Below, piece after piece: positions 51,419 to 60,405 of a stretch of DNA of 64,000 nt. How positions within the stretch are numbered: the first letter of the stretch is position 1; each line of letters opens with the position of its first letter. The translations under genes were made by a program, and so were the position numbers. The notes under the pieces are model-generated. The model was not told the origin of the DNA. It saw nothing but the letters and a program-made list of their open reading frames with translations, and made no database searches. Source of the DNA: Pseudoxanthomonas sp. Root65 (lineage in GTDB: Bacteria > Pseudomonadota > Gammaproteobacteria > Xanthomonadales > Xanthomonadaceae); contig NZ_LMHA01000001.1 in the NCBI RefSeq assembly GCF_001427635.1, positions 1,143,501 through 1,207,500 on the forward strand. Direction: 5' to 3'.

Positions 51419-52484
51419 GACGTTCCTCGTCGGAGTCGTGCGGCGATTGCGGCAGCAAAAGGGTGAAGACCGTGTGGCCGGGGCGCGAGCGGTAGGTCAG
51501 CGACCCCCGGTGTTCGCGCGCCACCTGCTGCGACAGCGCCAGGCCCAGACCGCTGCCTTCGGCGCGGCCACTGACCAGCGGCAGGAACAGGTGCTCGGCG
51601 AGCGCTTCGGGCACGCCGCGGCCGTCGTCGACGATCTCCACCCGCAGCGCCATCGCGTGCAGGTGGTCGTGGATGCGCGACCCGTGTTCGACCCGGGTGC
51701 GCAGGATGATGTTGGCCGCACCCGCTTGCAGGGCGTTGCGGACCAAGTTCCAGACCGCCTGGGTCAGGCGGTCGGCGTCGCCGGATAGTTCCGGCAGGCT
51801 GGGGTCGTAGTCGCGCTGCAGGCGCACCGACCAGCCGCCCTCGTTTTCGGCCAGGCGCAGCACGCGTTCCAGCACGGTGTGGATGTTCAGCGCCGCGTGC
51901 GGCCGCTGCGGCGAGGGCGACAGCAGTTGTTCGAGCAGGGTGTTGAGGCGGTTGATCTCGGATTCGATCAGTTCGATCAGTTCGCGCTCGTCGTCATTGT
52001 CGTTGCGGTGCGCGGCCCGGCGGGCCAGCAGCTGGGCGGCGCCCTTCAGTCCCGCCAGCGGATTGCGCAGCTCGTGCGCCAACCCCTTCAGCGCCGCGCT
52101 CAAGGCATTCGGCAGCACGTGGGTGGGGTCCAGCGCGGGGAATTCGTCGACCGGGTGAGCCTCCAGCAGCCAGCCACCGCCCTCCAGCCGCGACAGCCAA
52201 CCCTCGGCAAAGCACGGCGACTCGCCGGGCATGCCCAGCGCCATGCGGTGCAGCCGCAGAACGTCGCGGTCGGTGTTGTCCAGGAACCGCGCCATGGCGT
52301 CGCCTTCGATCTCCAGGGCCGCCAGCGGTTGCCCGATCAGGCGGCGGGTACTGACGCCCAGCCAACGGGCGAAGGCCGGGTTGACGCCACGGATCAGGCC
52401 GCCCGCGTCCGCCCAGGCCACCGGCGTGCTCAGCGCGTCGGTGGTGGGCTCGGATGGCATGGGGGATGGGACCGGGAACGACAT
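51408..52484 (-). CDS. ntrB: Nitrogen regulation histidine kinase NtrB
   Basis: A 358-residue kinase with a PAS-like N-terminus (VAWADAGGLIRGVNPAFARWLG), the H-box LAHELRNPLAGLKGAA, and an ATP-binding domain (DADRLTQAVWNLVRNALQAGA, GSGLGLALSQQVAREHRG). It has no membrane segment, as expected for soluble NtrB. It phosphorylates or dephosphorylates NtrC under PII control. The start is taken at 52484, but an NtrC-like palindrome abuts that ATG and no clear ribosome site is visible; an ATG 24 bases downstream is an alternative. Confidence 0.93.
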   Translation of the reverse strand: MSFPVPSPMPSEPTTDALSTPVAWADAGGLIRGVNPAFARWLGVSTRRLIGQPLAALEIEGDAMARFLDNTDRDVLRLHRMALGMPGESPCFAEGWLSRLEGGGWLLEAHPVDEFPALDPTHVLPNALSAALKGLAHELRNPLAGLKGAAQLLARRAAHRNDNDDERELIELIESEINRLNTLLEQLLSPSPQRPHAALNIHTVLERVLRLAENEGGWSVRLQRDYDPSLPELSGDADRLTQAVWNLVRNALQAGAANIILRTRVEHGSRIHDHLHAMALRVEIVDDGRGVPEALAEHLFLPLVSGRAEGSGLGLALSQQVAREHRGSLTYRSRPGHTVFTLLLPQSPHDSDEERHVH

Positions 52485-52501
52485 TGCACCAGTTTAGTGC
52501 A
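52485..52501. promoter_or_regulatory. NtrC-type operator at the ntrB start
   Basis: TGCACC-N5-AGTGCA is a near-perfect match to the NtrC box TGCACC-N5-GGTGCA. It touches the predicted ntrB start codon in the 37-bp amtB-ntrB gap. Position and symmetry suggest feedback by NtrC on ntrBC. Confidence 0.6.
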
Positions 52502-52521
52502 AAGCCGTTCCCGGCATGCCC

Positions 52522-54096
52522 TCAGGCCTCGTAGGCCGATTCGCCGTGCGAGGTGATGTCCAGCCCCTCGCGCTCCGCGTCTTCGGAGACGCGCAGGCCG
52601 ACCGTGTACTTCACGATCAGGAAGGAGATCAGGGCCACCACGCTGGACAGCACCACCGTGATCAGCACGCCCTGCGCCTGGATCCACACCTGCGAGCCGA
52701 TGGAATACTCAGCCACAGCGGTCTCGGTGACGTAGTCCCAGATGCCCGCGCCGCCCAGCGAGGGCGCGGCGAAGACGCCGGTCAGGAGCGCACCGGTGAT
52801 GCCACCGACGCCGTGCACGCCGAACACGTCCAGGCTGTCATCCGCGCCCAGCAGCTTCTTCAGCCCGCTGACGCCCCACAGGCACAGCACGCCCGCGATG
52901 GCGCCGATGGCCAGCGCGCCGTTCAGGCCCACCAGGCCAGCCGCCGGGGTGATGGCGACCAAGCCGGCCACCGCACCCGACGCCGCACCCAGCAACGAGG
53001 GCTTGCCCTTGGTGACCCACTCCACCAGCAGCCACGCCACTACCGCCGCGGCCGTGGCCAGGAAGGTGTTGACGAAGGCGATCGCGGCCACGCCGCCGGC
53101 TTCCAGCGCCGAACCGGCGTTGAAGCCGAACCAGCCCACCCACAGGATGGACGCGCCGACCATGGTCAGGGTCAGGTTGTGCGGCTTGATGGCTTCGCGT
53201 CCGTAGCCCGTGCGCTTGCCGATCACGTAGGCGCCCACCAGGCCGGCGATAGCGGCATTGATGTGCACGACGGTGCCGCCCGCGAAGTCCAGCGCGCCCT
53301 TGGCCCACAGGTAGCCGGACTTGGCCAGCACGCCGTCCACCGCATCGGTGCTGGTGAACGCATCCGGGCCGGGGAAGAACCACACCATGTGCGCCATCGG
53401 CAGGTAGGCGAAGGTGAACCACAGCACGGTGAACAGCATCACGCCGGCGAACTTCACGCGCTCGGCGAAGGCGCCGACGATCAGCGCGCAGGTGATGCAG
53501 GCGAACGCGCCCTGGAACACGAAGAACGCCAGTTCCGGGATGTAGACGCCCTTGGTGAACGTGGCGCCGATCGAGGACGCATCCAGGCCCGCTGCGAACA
53601 GCCGGTCGGTGCCGCCGATGAACGGATTGCCCTCGGTGAACGCGAAGCTGTAGCCGTACAGCGCCCACAGCACCGCTACCAGCGAGAACACGGCCAGGTT
53701 CTGGATCAGGATCGACAGCACGTTCTTCGAACGCACCAGGCCGCCGTAGAAGAGCGCCAGGCCGGGCAGCGTCATGAAGATCACCAGGACGGCAGAGACC
53801 AGCACCCAGACGGTATCGGGCTTGCTGATCGTCGGTGCCGGGGCTTCCTCGGCCGGGGCTTCTTCGGCGGGCGCAGCGACGGCTTCAGCAGACGCCGCCG
53901 TGGCCTCCGCCGGGACAGCGGCAGCCTCGACCGGCGCGGGCGCGGTGTCGGCAACGGGAGCTTCGGTGGTCGGCGCTGCAGCGTCCTGCGCAGCGAACGC
54001 GGTGGCGGTGACGCCCGCCGTCATCACGCCGCACAGCGCGGCCAGGCAGAGTACGTGCGCACGGGTCTTCCACCCGGACAACAGTCGAGTCTTCAT
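52522..54096 (-). CDS. amtB: Ammonium transporter with Ala/Pro/Glu-rich N-terminal linker
   Basis: A 524-residue Amt protein. A signal peptide (cleavage near FAAQD) is followed by about 55 residues very rich in Ala, Pro and Glu, then the 11-helix core from TISKPDTVWVLVSAV. Key pore features are the DFAGGTVVHINA Asp-His block and the second pore His in FGVHGVGG. The C-terminal tail (VGLRVSEDAEREGLDITSHGESAYEA) is the PII-binding region. The glnK gene is 16 bp upstream, as expected. Confidence 0.95.
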   Translation of the reverse strand: MKTRLLSGWKTRAHVLCLAALCGVMTAGVTATAFAAQDAAAPTTEAPVADTAPAPVEAAAVPAEATAASAEAVAAPAEEAPAEEAPAPTISKPDTVWVLVSAVLVIFMTLPGLALFYGGLVRSKNVLSILIQNLAVFSLVAVLWALYGYSFAFTEGNPFIGGTDRLFAAGLDASSIGATFTKGVYIPELAFFVFQGAFACITCALIVGAFAERVKFAGVMLFTVLWFTFAYLPMAHMVWFFPGPDAFTSTDAVDGVLAKSGYLWAKGALDFAGGTVVHINAAIAGLVGAYVIGKRTGYGREAIKPHNLTLTMVGASILWVGWFGFNAGSALEAGGVAAIAFVNTFLATAAAVVAWLLVEWVTKGKPSLLGAASGAVAGLVAITPAAGLVGLNGALAIGAIAGVLCLWGVSGLKKLLGADDSLDVFGVHGVGGITGALLTGVFAAPSLGGAGIWDYVTETAVAEYSIGSQVWIQAQGVLITVVLSSVVALISFLIVKYTVGLRVSEDAEREGLDITSHGESAYEA

Positions 54097-54112
54097 GTGG
54101 GGGCTCCGAGTG

Positions 54113-54635
<523 letters not shown>

Positions 54636-54754
54636 GGACCTCTCCTGTGTTTCCCCTGGTACAGCGTTGCGGCGATCTCCGGAAATCGAAGACGGGTGGT
54701 GCCCCGGTTCCCCAACCGGTCGGACGCAGCGCAGGGCGATGCGTCCAGTAAGGT

Positions 54755-54800
54755 GCGGCGATGGCGACGGGTGGGAGGGGAGATCCGTCGCCATCGCCGC
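54755..54800. repeat. 16-bp perfect inverted repeat between glnA and glnK
   Basis: GCGGCGATGGCGACGG (54755-54770) and its exact complement (54785-54800) flank a 14-base loop, 84 bases past the glnA stop. There is no T-run on either strand. It may stabilise the glnA transcript or limit read-through into glnK-amtB. Confidence 0.85.
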
Positions 54801-54883
54801 GATAACTCAGTGCGCGCCCGCTGCGTCGCGGAGGACCGTTACCCGGCCCTCCGCATGCATCGCGATGTGCGCGTACGCCGGCA

Positions 54884-56293
54884 TCAGTTGGCGTAGTACA
54901 GCTGGTATTCCAGCGGGTGCGTGGCCGCGCGGAACTTGGTCACTTCCTGCATCTTCAGCGCTATGTAGGCATCGATGAAGTCGTCGGTCATCACGCCGCC
55001 GGCCTTGAGGAAGTCGCGGTCCTTGTCCAGCGCGTCCAGCGCCTGGTCCAGGCTGGAGCAGACCTGCGGGATGTTCTTCTCTTCTTCCGGCGGCAGGTCG
55101 TACAGGTCCTTGTCGCTCGGCGCGCCCGGATCGATCTGGTTCTTGATGCCGTCCAGGCCGGCCATCATCAGCGCGGTGAAGGTCAGGTAGCCGGACTGCA
55201 GCGGATCGGGGAAGCGGATCTCGATGCGGCGCGCCTTCGGATTGGCCACCCACGGAATGCGGCACGACGCCGACCGGTTGCGCGCCGAGTAGGCCAGCAT
55301 CACCGGCGCCTCGAAGCCCGGCACCAGGCGCTTGTAGCTGTTGGTGCCGGAGTTGGCGAACGCATTGATCGCCTTGGCGTGCTTGAAGATGCCGCCGATG
55401 TACCACAGCGCCATCTGCGACAGGCCGCCGTAGCCGTCGCCGGAGAACAGGTTCTGGCCGCCCTTGGCCAGCGACTGGTGCACGTGCATGCCGCTGCCGT
55501 TGTCGCCGACGATCGGCTTGGGCATGAAGGTCGCCGTCTTGCCGTTGCGGTGGGCGACGTTGCGCACCACGTACTTCATGCGCTGCAGCTCGTCGGCCTT
55601 CTGCACCAGCGTGTTGAACTTGGCGCCGATCTCGCACTGGCCGGCGGTGGCGACTTCGTGGTGGTGCACTTCGACTTCGATGCCGACCTGTTCCAGCGTC
55701 TTGCACATCTCGGCGCGCAGGTCGTGCAGCGAATCGGTCGGCGGCACCGGGAAGTAACCGCCCTTGATGCCCGGGCGGTAGCCGCTGTTGGCGCCGTCGT
55801 AGCTCTTGCCGCTGTTCCAGGCGCCTTCTTCGGAATTGATCTTGAAGAAGGTGTTGCCCATGTCGTTGGCGAACTGCACCGAGTCGAAGATGAAGAACTC
55901 GGGTTCCGGACCGAAGAACGCCACATCGGCCACGCCGCTGGCCTTCAGGTGGGCTTCCGCACGCTTGGCGATGCCGCGCGGATCGCGGGTGTAGCCCTGC
56001 ATGGTGGCCGGGTCGAGGATGTCGCAGACCAGCACCAGGGTCGGGTCGGCGTAGAACGGATCGAGATAGGCCGTGGTCGGGTCGGGCAGCAGCACCATGT
56101 CCGACTCGTTGATGCCCTTCCAGCCCGAGATCGACGAGCCATCGAACATCTTGCCGTCTTCGAACAGCGACGCATCGACGATGCTGACGGGGAAGGTGAC
56201 GTGCTGTTCGACACCACGCATGTCGACGAAGCGCAGGTCGACGAACTCGACCTTGTGCTCCTTGATCAGCTTCTCAACGTTGTCCAGGGACAT
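54884..56293 (-). CDS. glnA: Glutamine synthetase type I
   Basis: A 469-residue GSI enzyme. It has the DGSSISGW N-terminal substrate motif, [12 protein letters not shown] and the [13 protein letters not shown] metal-binding stretch, the [10 protein letters not shown] active-site loop, [10 protein letters not shown] and a C-terminal segment with an adenylylatable Tyr ([12 protein letters not shown]). It makes glutamine from glutamate and ammonia. A consensus sigma-54 promoter precedes the gene. Confidence 0.97.
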   Translation of the reverse strand: MSLDNVEKLIKEHKVEFVDLRFVDMRGVEQHVTFPVSIVDASLFEDGKMFDGSSISGWKGINESDMVLLPDPTTAYLDPFYADPTLVLVCDILDPATMQGYTRDPRGIAKRAEAHLKASGVADVAFFGPEPEFFIFDSVQFANDMGNTFFKINSEEGAWNSGKSYDGANSGYRPGIKGGYFPVPPTDSLHDLRAEMCKTLEQVGIEVEVHHHEVATAGQCEIGAKFNTLVQKADELQRMKYVVRNVAHRNGKTATFMPKPIVGDNGSGMHVHQSLAKGGQNLFSGDGYGGLSQMALWYIGGIFKHAKAINAFANSGTNSYKRLVPGFEAPVMLAYSARNRSASCRIPWVANPKARRIEIRFPDPLQSGYLTFTALMMAGLDGIKNQIDPGAPSDKDLYDLPPEEEKNIPQVCSSLDQALDALDKDRDFLKAGGVMTDDFIDAYIALKMQEVTKFRAATHPLEYQLYYAN

Positions 56294-56331
56294 CTCGGAA
56301 CCTCGGGTTGGATAAGTGTGTGACGGGTTAC

Positions 56332-56347
56332 AGCAATCGTCGTGCCA
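56332..56347 (-). promoter_or_regulatory. Consensus sigma-54 promoter for glnA
   Basis: TGGCACG-ACGA-TTGCT on the minus strand matches the -24/-12 consensus at every defined position. The expected start lies about 30 bases before the glnA ATG. Confidence 0.85.
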
Positions 56348-56409
56348 ACCTTTCCTGGGCCGCAAGCCGTTGATTTTCAAGCATCTCCATCACGCAGCTC
56401 TCACGTATC

Positions 56410-56426
56410 TGCACCACGATGGGGCG
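56410..56426. promoter_or_regulatory. NtrC half-conserved site, glnA enhancer
   Basis: TGCACC-N5-GGGGCG: one half matches the NtrC box, the other partly. It is about 75 bp upstream of the sigma-54 promoter and about 31 bp (three turns) from the next site. Confidence 0.5.
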
Positions 56427-56440
56427 TAATTCACGCATCT

Positions 56441-56457
56441 CGCACCATTACGGCGCA
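56441..56457. promoter_or_regulatory. NtrC-type site, glnA enhancer and possible uppP repressor site
   Basis: CGCACC-N5-GGCGCA is a symmetric match with ten of twelve box positions. With the site at 56410 it gives the usual pair of upstream NtrC sites. It also overlaps the likely -35 of uppP. Confidence 0.55.
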
Positions 56458-56476
56458 TCCGGCTTTCCACTATCCT
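56448..56476 (+). promoter_or_regulatory. Candidate uppP promoter
   Basis: TTACGG and TATCCT lie 17 bases apart on the plus strand, about 33 bases before the uppP start. Confidence 0.35.
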
Positions 56477-56508
56477 TGCCGCTCTCCGCCGCCCCTCACG
56501 CGAGCCCC

Positions 56509-57306
56509 ATGACCGACCTGCTCGCCGCGCTGCTGCTCGGCATCCTCGAAGGCCTGACCGAATTCCTGCCGATCTCCAGCACCGGCCACCTGCTGATCGC
56601 GCAGCACTGGCTGGGCGAGCGCTCGGACTTCTTCAACATCGTCATCCAGGCCGGCGCCATCCTCGCCACCACGCTGGTGTTCCGCCGCCGGATCTGGGAA
56701 CTGACGACCGGCTGCTGGCGCGATGCCGAAGCCCGCGACTACGCCATGAAGCTGGCCGCCGCCTTCCTGGTCACCGCGCTGGTCGGCCTGCCGGTACGCC
56801 TGGCCGGCTGGGAGCTGCCGGAAACCGTCACCCCCATCGCCTGGGCGCTGATCCTCGGCGGCGTGTGGATGCTTTTCGCCGAACATGTCGCCGAGAAGCG
56901 CGGCGATGTCGCCACGATCACCTGGAAGGTGGCCATCCTGGTGGGCCTGGCGCAGGTGGTGGCCGGCGTGTTCCCCGGCACCTCGCGCTCGGCGGCGGCC
57001 ATCTTCATGGCGATGCTGGCCGGCACCAGCCGGCGCTCGTCGGCGGCGGAATTCGTGTTCCTGCTCGGCATCCCCACCATGTTCGCGGCCAGCGGCTACG
57101 CCTTCCTGGAGCTGGTCCAGGACGATGCGCTCGGCTCGGAGAACTGGGGCGAAGTGGCGCTGGCCTTCGCCGCCGCCACCGCCACCGGCTTCGTGGTGGT
57201 GAAGTGGCTGCTCGGTTTCATCAAGGCGCACCGCTTCACCGGCTTCGCGATCTACCGGATCGTGCTGGGCGCGTTGTTGCTGTTGCTGATGCCGGCGGGG
57301 AGCTGA
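56509..57306 (+). CDS. uppP: Undecaprenyl-diphosphatase, BacA type
   Basis: A 265-residue integral membrane enzyme with the active-site motif LEGLTEFLPISSTGHL and the second conserved PGTSRSAAAIF motif. It recycles undecaprenyl pyrophosphate to the carrier lipid used in peptidoglycan and O-antigen synthesis and can give bacitracin resistance. The start is taken at MTDLLAALLLG, the normal family N-terminus. Confidence 0.95.
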   Translation: MTDLLAALLLGILEGLTEFLPISSTGHLLIAQHWLGERSDFFNIVIQAGAILATTLVFRRRIWELTTGCWRDAEARDYAMKLAAAFLVTALVGLPVRLAGWELPETVTPIAWALILGGVWMLFAEHVAEKRGDVATITWKVAILVGLAQVVAGVFPGTSRSAAAIFMAMLAGTSRRSSAAEFVFLLGIPTMFAASGYAFLELVQDDALGSENWGEVALAFAAATATGFVVVKWLLGFIKAHRFTGFAIYRIVLGALLLLLMPAGS

Positions 57307-57327
57307 CCCGCCCCGTCTCTGCTCCCT

Positions 57328-57471
57328 GTAGGAGCGACGTCAGTCGCGACCGCGCCCCCACAGCCGTCCCCTCTGCGAGATCAAACCGCGCCGCAGTGCG
57401 CCCACACGCAGAACGACCGGCTTTCCGCGTTGATGCTGGCCGTGCGGTCGCGACTGACGTCGCTCCTGCGA
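57328..57471. repeat. Paired REP-like repeats after uppP
   Basis: A TGTAGGAGCGACGTCAGTCG unit faces an inverted copy ending near CGTCGCTCCTGC, with about 100 bases between. This is a variant of the 901 family, with TAGGAG for GGGAG. Confidence 0.8.
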
Positions 57472-57546
57472 CAAGCGCAATGTCAGGCCTTCACCCCGTT
57501 CCAACCCGCCACGCGTTTGCATACCGCCACCCTGATGGAGAACGCC

Positions 57547-58368
57547 ATGAAACGACTGCTGCTGCTCGCCCTGCCGCTGGCGCTGGCCGGCTGCCCCAAG
57601 CCGGCCGAACAGACCGACGCGCCTGCGCCGGTGACGACCGCCGCCCCGGAAGCGCCTGCGACCCCGTCCGCGGATGCTGCGACGCTGCTCCCGCAGTACC
57701 ACTGGCAGCTCATGGACGCGACCGACGCGCAGGGCAAGCGCATCGATGCCCTGTTCGCACGTGCCGACAAGCCATTGCAGCTCGACTTCAAGGACGGCCG
57801 CCTGGGTGTGGCCAATACCTGCAACCGGATGGGCGGCACCTACACGCTGTCGGACGCCAGCCTCACCATCGGCCGCCTGACGTCCACCATGATGGCCTGC
57901 ACCGACACCGCATTGATGGCGCTGGACCAGGAAGCGGGCAAGCGGCTGGAAGGCACGCTGAAGATCGCCGCCACCCAGGACGGCGTCGCCCAGCTGAAGC
58001 TCACCACGGCGACCGGCGACACCCTCGTGTTCGCCGGCAACCCGACCGCCGAAACCCGCTACGGCGGCCCCAGCGAACGCGTGTTCCTGGAAGTCGCCGC
58101 CGAGACCAAACCCTGCAGCCACCCACTGATCCCCGACAAGCAGTGCCTGCAGGTGCGCGAGATCGCGTACGACGACAAGGGCCTGAAAGTCGGCACGCCC
58201 GGCGAGTTCCAGCCCTTCCACGACAGCATCGAGGGCTACACGCACCAGCCCGGCATCCGCAACGTGCTGCGCGTGGACCGCTACACGGTGAAGAACCCGC
58301 CCGCCGATGCGTCGCCGCAGGCGTACGTGCTGGACATGGTGGTGGAGTCGGCGAACGAGACGCCGTAA
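57547..58368 (+). CDS. Lipoprotein with META and DUF4377 domains
   Basis: A 273-residue lipoprotein (lipobox LAGC, then a Pro/Ala/Thr-rich linker). A META/HslJ-like domain follows with the family NTCNRMGGTYTLSD and MMACTDTALMALDQEAGK blocks. The C-terminal part (VFLEVAAETKPCSHPLIPDKQCLQVREI) resembles DUF4377. HslJ-like proteins are linked to heat or drug stress. The start is the ATG after GGAG at the beginning of the signal. Confidence 0.85.
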   Translation: MKRLLLLALPLALAGCPKPAEQTDAPAPVTTAAPEAPATPSADAATLLPQYHWQLMDATDAQGKRIDALFARADKPLQLDFKDGRLGVANTCNRMGGTYTLSDASLTIGRLTSTMMACTDTALMALDQEAGKRLEGTLKIAATQDGVAQLKLTTATGDTLVFAGNPTAETRYGGPSERVFLEVAAETKPCSHPLIPDKQCLQVREIAYDDKGLKVGTPGEFQPFHDSIEGYTHQPGIRNVLRVDRYTVKNPPADASPQAYVLDMVVESANETP

Positions 58369-58465
58369 CGAACGGTCACGCGATGCGCGCCGGGGCACCG
58401 CGGCGCGCATCGATGCGGCAGGCCAGCCGCTATAGTGGCGCGCCACCGGTTTCGACGCGCAATCG

Positions 58466-59884
58466 ATGACCCACGCCGCAAGGAACGCCACGCCTTTCTT
58501 CTGGATCGCCACCGCCCTGCTGGTGGTGTCGTCGCTGCTGATGTGGTGGCCGGCGCTGACCACGCCGTTCTGGGGCGACGACTACGCGTTCCTGCACGCC
58601 GCGCATGCGACCAACGCGACCGGCGCGCCGTGGTGGTCGGATGTCTGGCCCTCGTCGCCACCGCGCTTCTGGCGGCCGCTGTCGCAGGAGGGCTACTGGC
58701 GCTGGATCGACGCCTCGCTCGGCGGCAGCGCCCATGCCGCGCACGCGATGAGCCTGCTGCTGCACGTGCTGGCCGCGCTCGGGGTCGCCCTGTTCGCGTT
58801 CCGCCTGGCGCGTGCCTGCCGCTGGTCGCACGCTGGCCGTATCGCCGCGCTCGCCGGCGCCGTGTACGGCGGACTGACGATGCACCTGTTGCCCGTGCAT
58901 TGGGCGGCGGCGGCCAACAACGCCATGTTGACGTTGTTCACCACGCTGCTGCTGGCCGCCTGGGTCAGCGCGCGCGACGCCAGGCCGCTCCTGCGCCCGG
59001 CGTTGCTGGCATCGCTGCCGGTGGTGCTGGCGCTGGCCTTGCTGAGCAAGGAATCCGCGGCGCTGACACCGGCGCTGATGCTGGTGGTCGCCGCCTTCGT
59101 CGCCGTCCGCCGGCTGGACCGTGGCGAGCTGTTCGCCTGGCTGGCCTGCGTCGCCGTTGTCGCTCTGTGGCTGGTGCTGCGTGCACGCTTCACCGCCAAC
59201 ACCGACGCCTCCTATGAGCTGACACTGGGCAGCAATGTGGTGCGCAACGCCGCCTCTTTCGGGGCATGGCTGCTGAACGTGCCGCGCGAGGCGATGCGCA
59301 TGGCGGTGGCAGGTGAACGGCTCCACGGCCTGGCCTGGATCGCCGCTACCGCACTGCCCATGCTGGCCGCGTGGGCGATCGCCGGCGGGCGCGGCCGCAC
59401 GCTGCTGACACGGTGGCAATGGCTGTGCATCGCCGCGTTTGCCGTGCTGGCGTACGCGCCCTACTTCCTGTTCGCCTGGAACAGCTACGAGTACTACGCG
59501 GCCATCGCCGTGATCCTGCCGGTGGTCGTGCTGGCACGTTGCGTCGCGTCCGACAAGGCTGCACTCGTGGTCGCCGCACTGATCGCGGTGTCGTCATGGA
59601 TCGCGGTGGAAGGCACGCGCCGGCTCGACCATCCCGGCCTGATCGGCCGCGCGCAGTGGGCGGAAGCGACGTTGCAGGCACTGGAGCCGCAGCGCATCGC
59701 CACGCCGCTGCACGTCAGCGTCGCGGACGAGCAGCGCTTCTACGCCATCGGCCAGATGGGACTGGCGTGGCGACTTGGCCTTCCGCCGGAGCAGATCCAC
59801 GTGGCACGGGAGTGCCCGTCCTCGGGCCCCTGCCTGGTCATCGAGGCCGATGGACGCTGGCGCTGGCGGCACGCCGCGGAGTGA
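58466..59884 (+). CDS. Polytopic membrane protein, glycosyltransferase GT-C-like
   Basis: A 472-residue protein with about ten membrane helices. The first extracytoplasmic loop carries an acidic pair in PFWGDDYAFLHAAH, as in GT-C enzymes that use a lipid-linked sugar, and a KESAALTPALML segment follows mid-protein. The C-terminal 100 residues are soluble. Sequence alone does not prove catalysis; members may act on surface polysaccharide or protein. Confidence 0.7.
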   Translation: MTHAARNATPFFWIATALLVVSSLLMWWPALTTPFWGDDYAFLHAAHATNATGAPWWSDVWPSSPPRFWRPLSQEGYWRWIDASLGGSAHAAHAMSLLLHVLAALGVALFAFRLARACRWSHAGRIAALAGAVYGGLTMHLLPVHWAAAANNAMLTLFTTLLLAAWVSARDARPLLRPALLASLPVVLALALLSKESAALTPALMLVVAAFVAVRRLDRGELFAWLACVAVVALWLVLRARFTANTDASYELTLGSNVVRNAASFGAWLLNVPREAMRMAVAGERLHGLAWIAATALPMLAAWAIAGGRGRTLLTRWQWLCIAAFAVLAYAPYFLFAWNSYEYYAAIAVILPVVVLARCVASDKAALVVAALIAVSSWIAVEGTRRLDHPGLIGRAQWAEATLQALEPQRIATPLHVSVADEQRFYAIGQMGLAWRLGLPPEQIHVARECPSSGPCLVIEADGRWRWRHAAE

Positions 59885-59899
59885 TCCGCCGCCTGCGCA

Positions 59900-60400
59900 T
59901 CATTCCTGCACCGCCGCCGGACGACGCTTCAGCACCACGCGCGTGCGCGGCCAGCGATCGTGCCAGCCGCGTGGATCGTCATCGTCGGCGAGCAGTACCG
60001 AGAAGGCCTCGAACGGCACCACGCGACTGACACTGCGCAGCAGCGCCTGGCCGAAGGTGATCCCGCGACCGGCCTCGTCGACCACGCGCGTGCCGGTCAC
60101 CAGCTTGCCGATCGTGGTGCCCGTGGCGCCTTCCATCAGCGTGTAGTAGACGATGATCAGGGCGAAGGTGATCAGCTGTTCCTGCCACCACGCCAGGCGT
60201 TCGGCCCAGTCCAGCACCTCGTCGCCGCCGACGATGGCTGCGACCACCAACGCCAGGAAGAGGAGGCCAAGCACGATGACGCGGTCAATCATCCAGTGGA
60301 CGAAGCGGCGCAGCTTCGTAGCCTGCGTCAACGCCACCGGCTCGCCCACCGGCTCGTCGATGACGCTGCGCGGGCTTTCGTACGGGTTGTCTCCCCCCAT
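59900..60400 (-). CDS. RDD family membrane protein
   Basis: A 166-residue protein with two or three helices. The family traits are the RFVHWMIDRVIVLG start, the MEGATGTTIGKLVTGTRVVDE loop and LLRSVSRVVPFE. The N-terminal NPYESP motif is frequent in Xanthomonadaceae RDD proteins. Function is unknown. The PEBP-like gene just upstream ends within ten bases of this start, so they are probably one operon. A TTG three codons earlier is possible. Confidence 0.8.
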   Translation of the reverse strand: MGGDNPYESPRSVIDEPVGEPVALTQATKLRRFVHWMIDRVIVLGLLFLALVVAAIVGGDEVLDWAERLAWWQEQLITFALIIVYYTLMEGATGTTIGKLVTGTRVVDEAGRGITFGQALLRSVSRVVPFEAFSVLLADDDDPRGWHDRWPRTRVVLKRRPAAVQE

Positions 60401-60405
60401 GGGGT

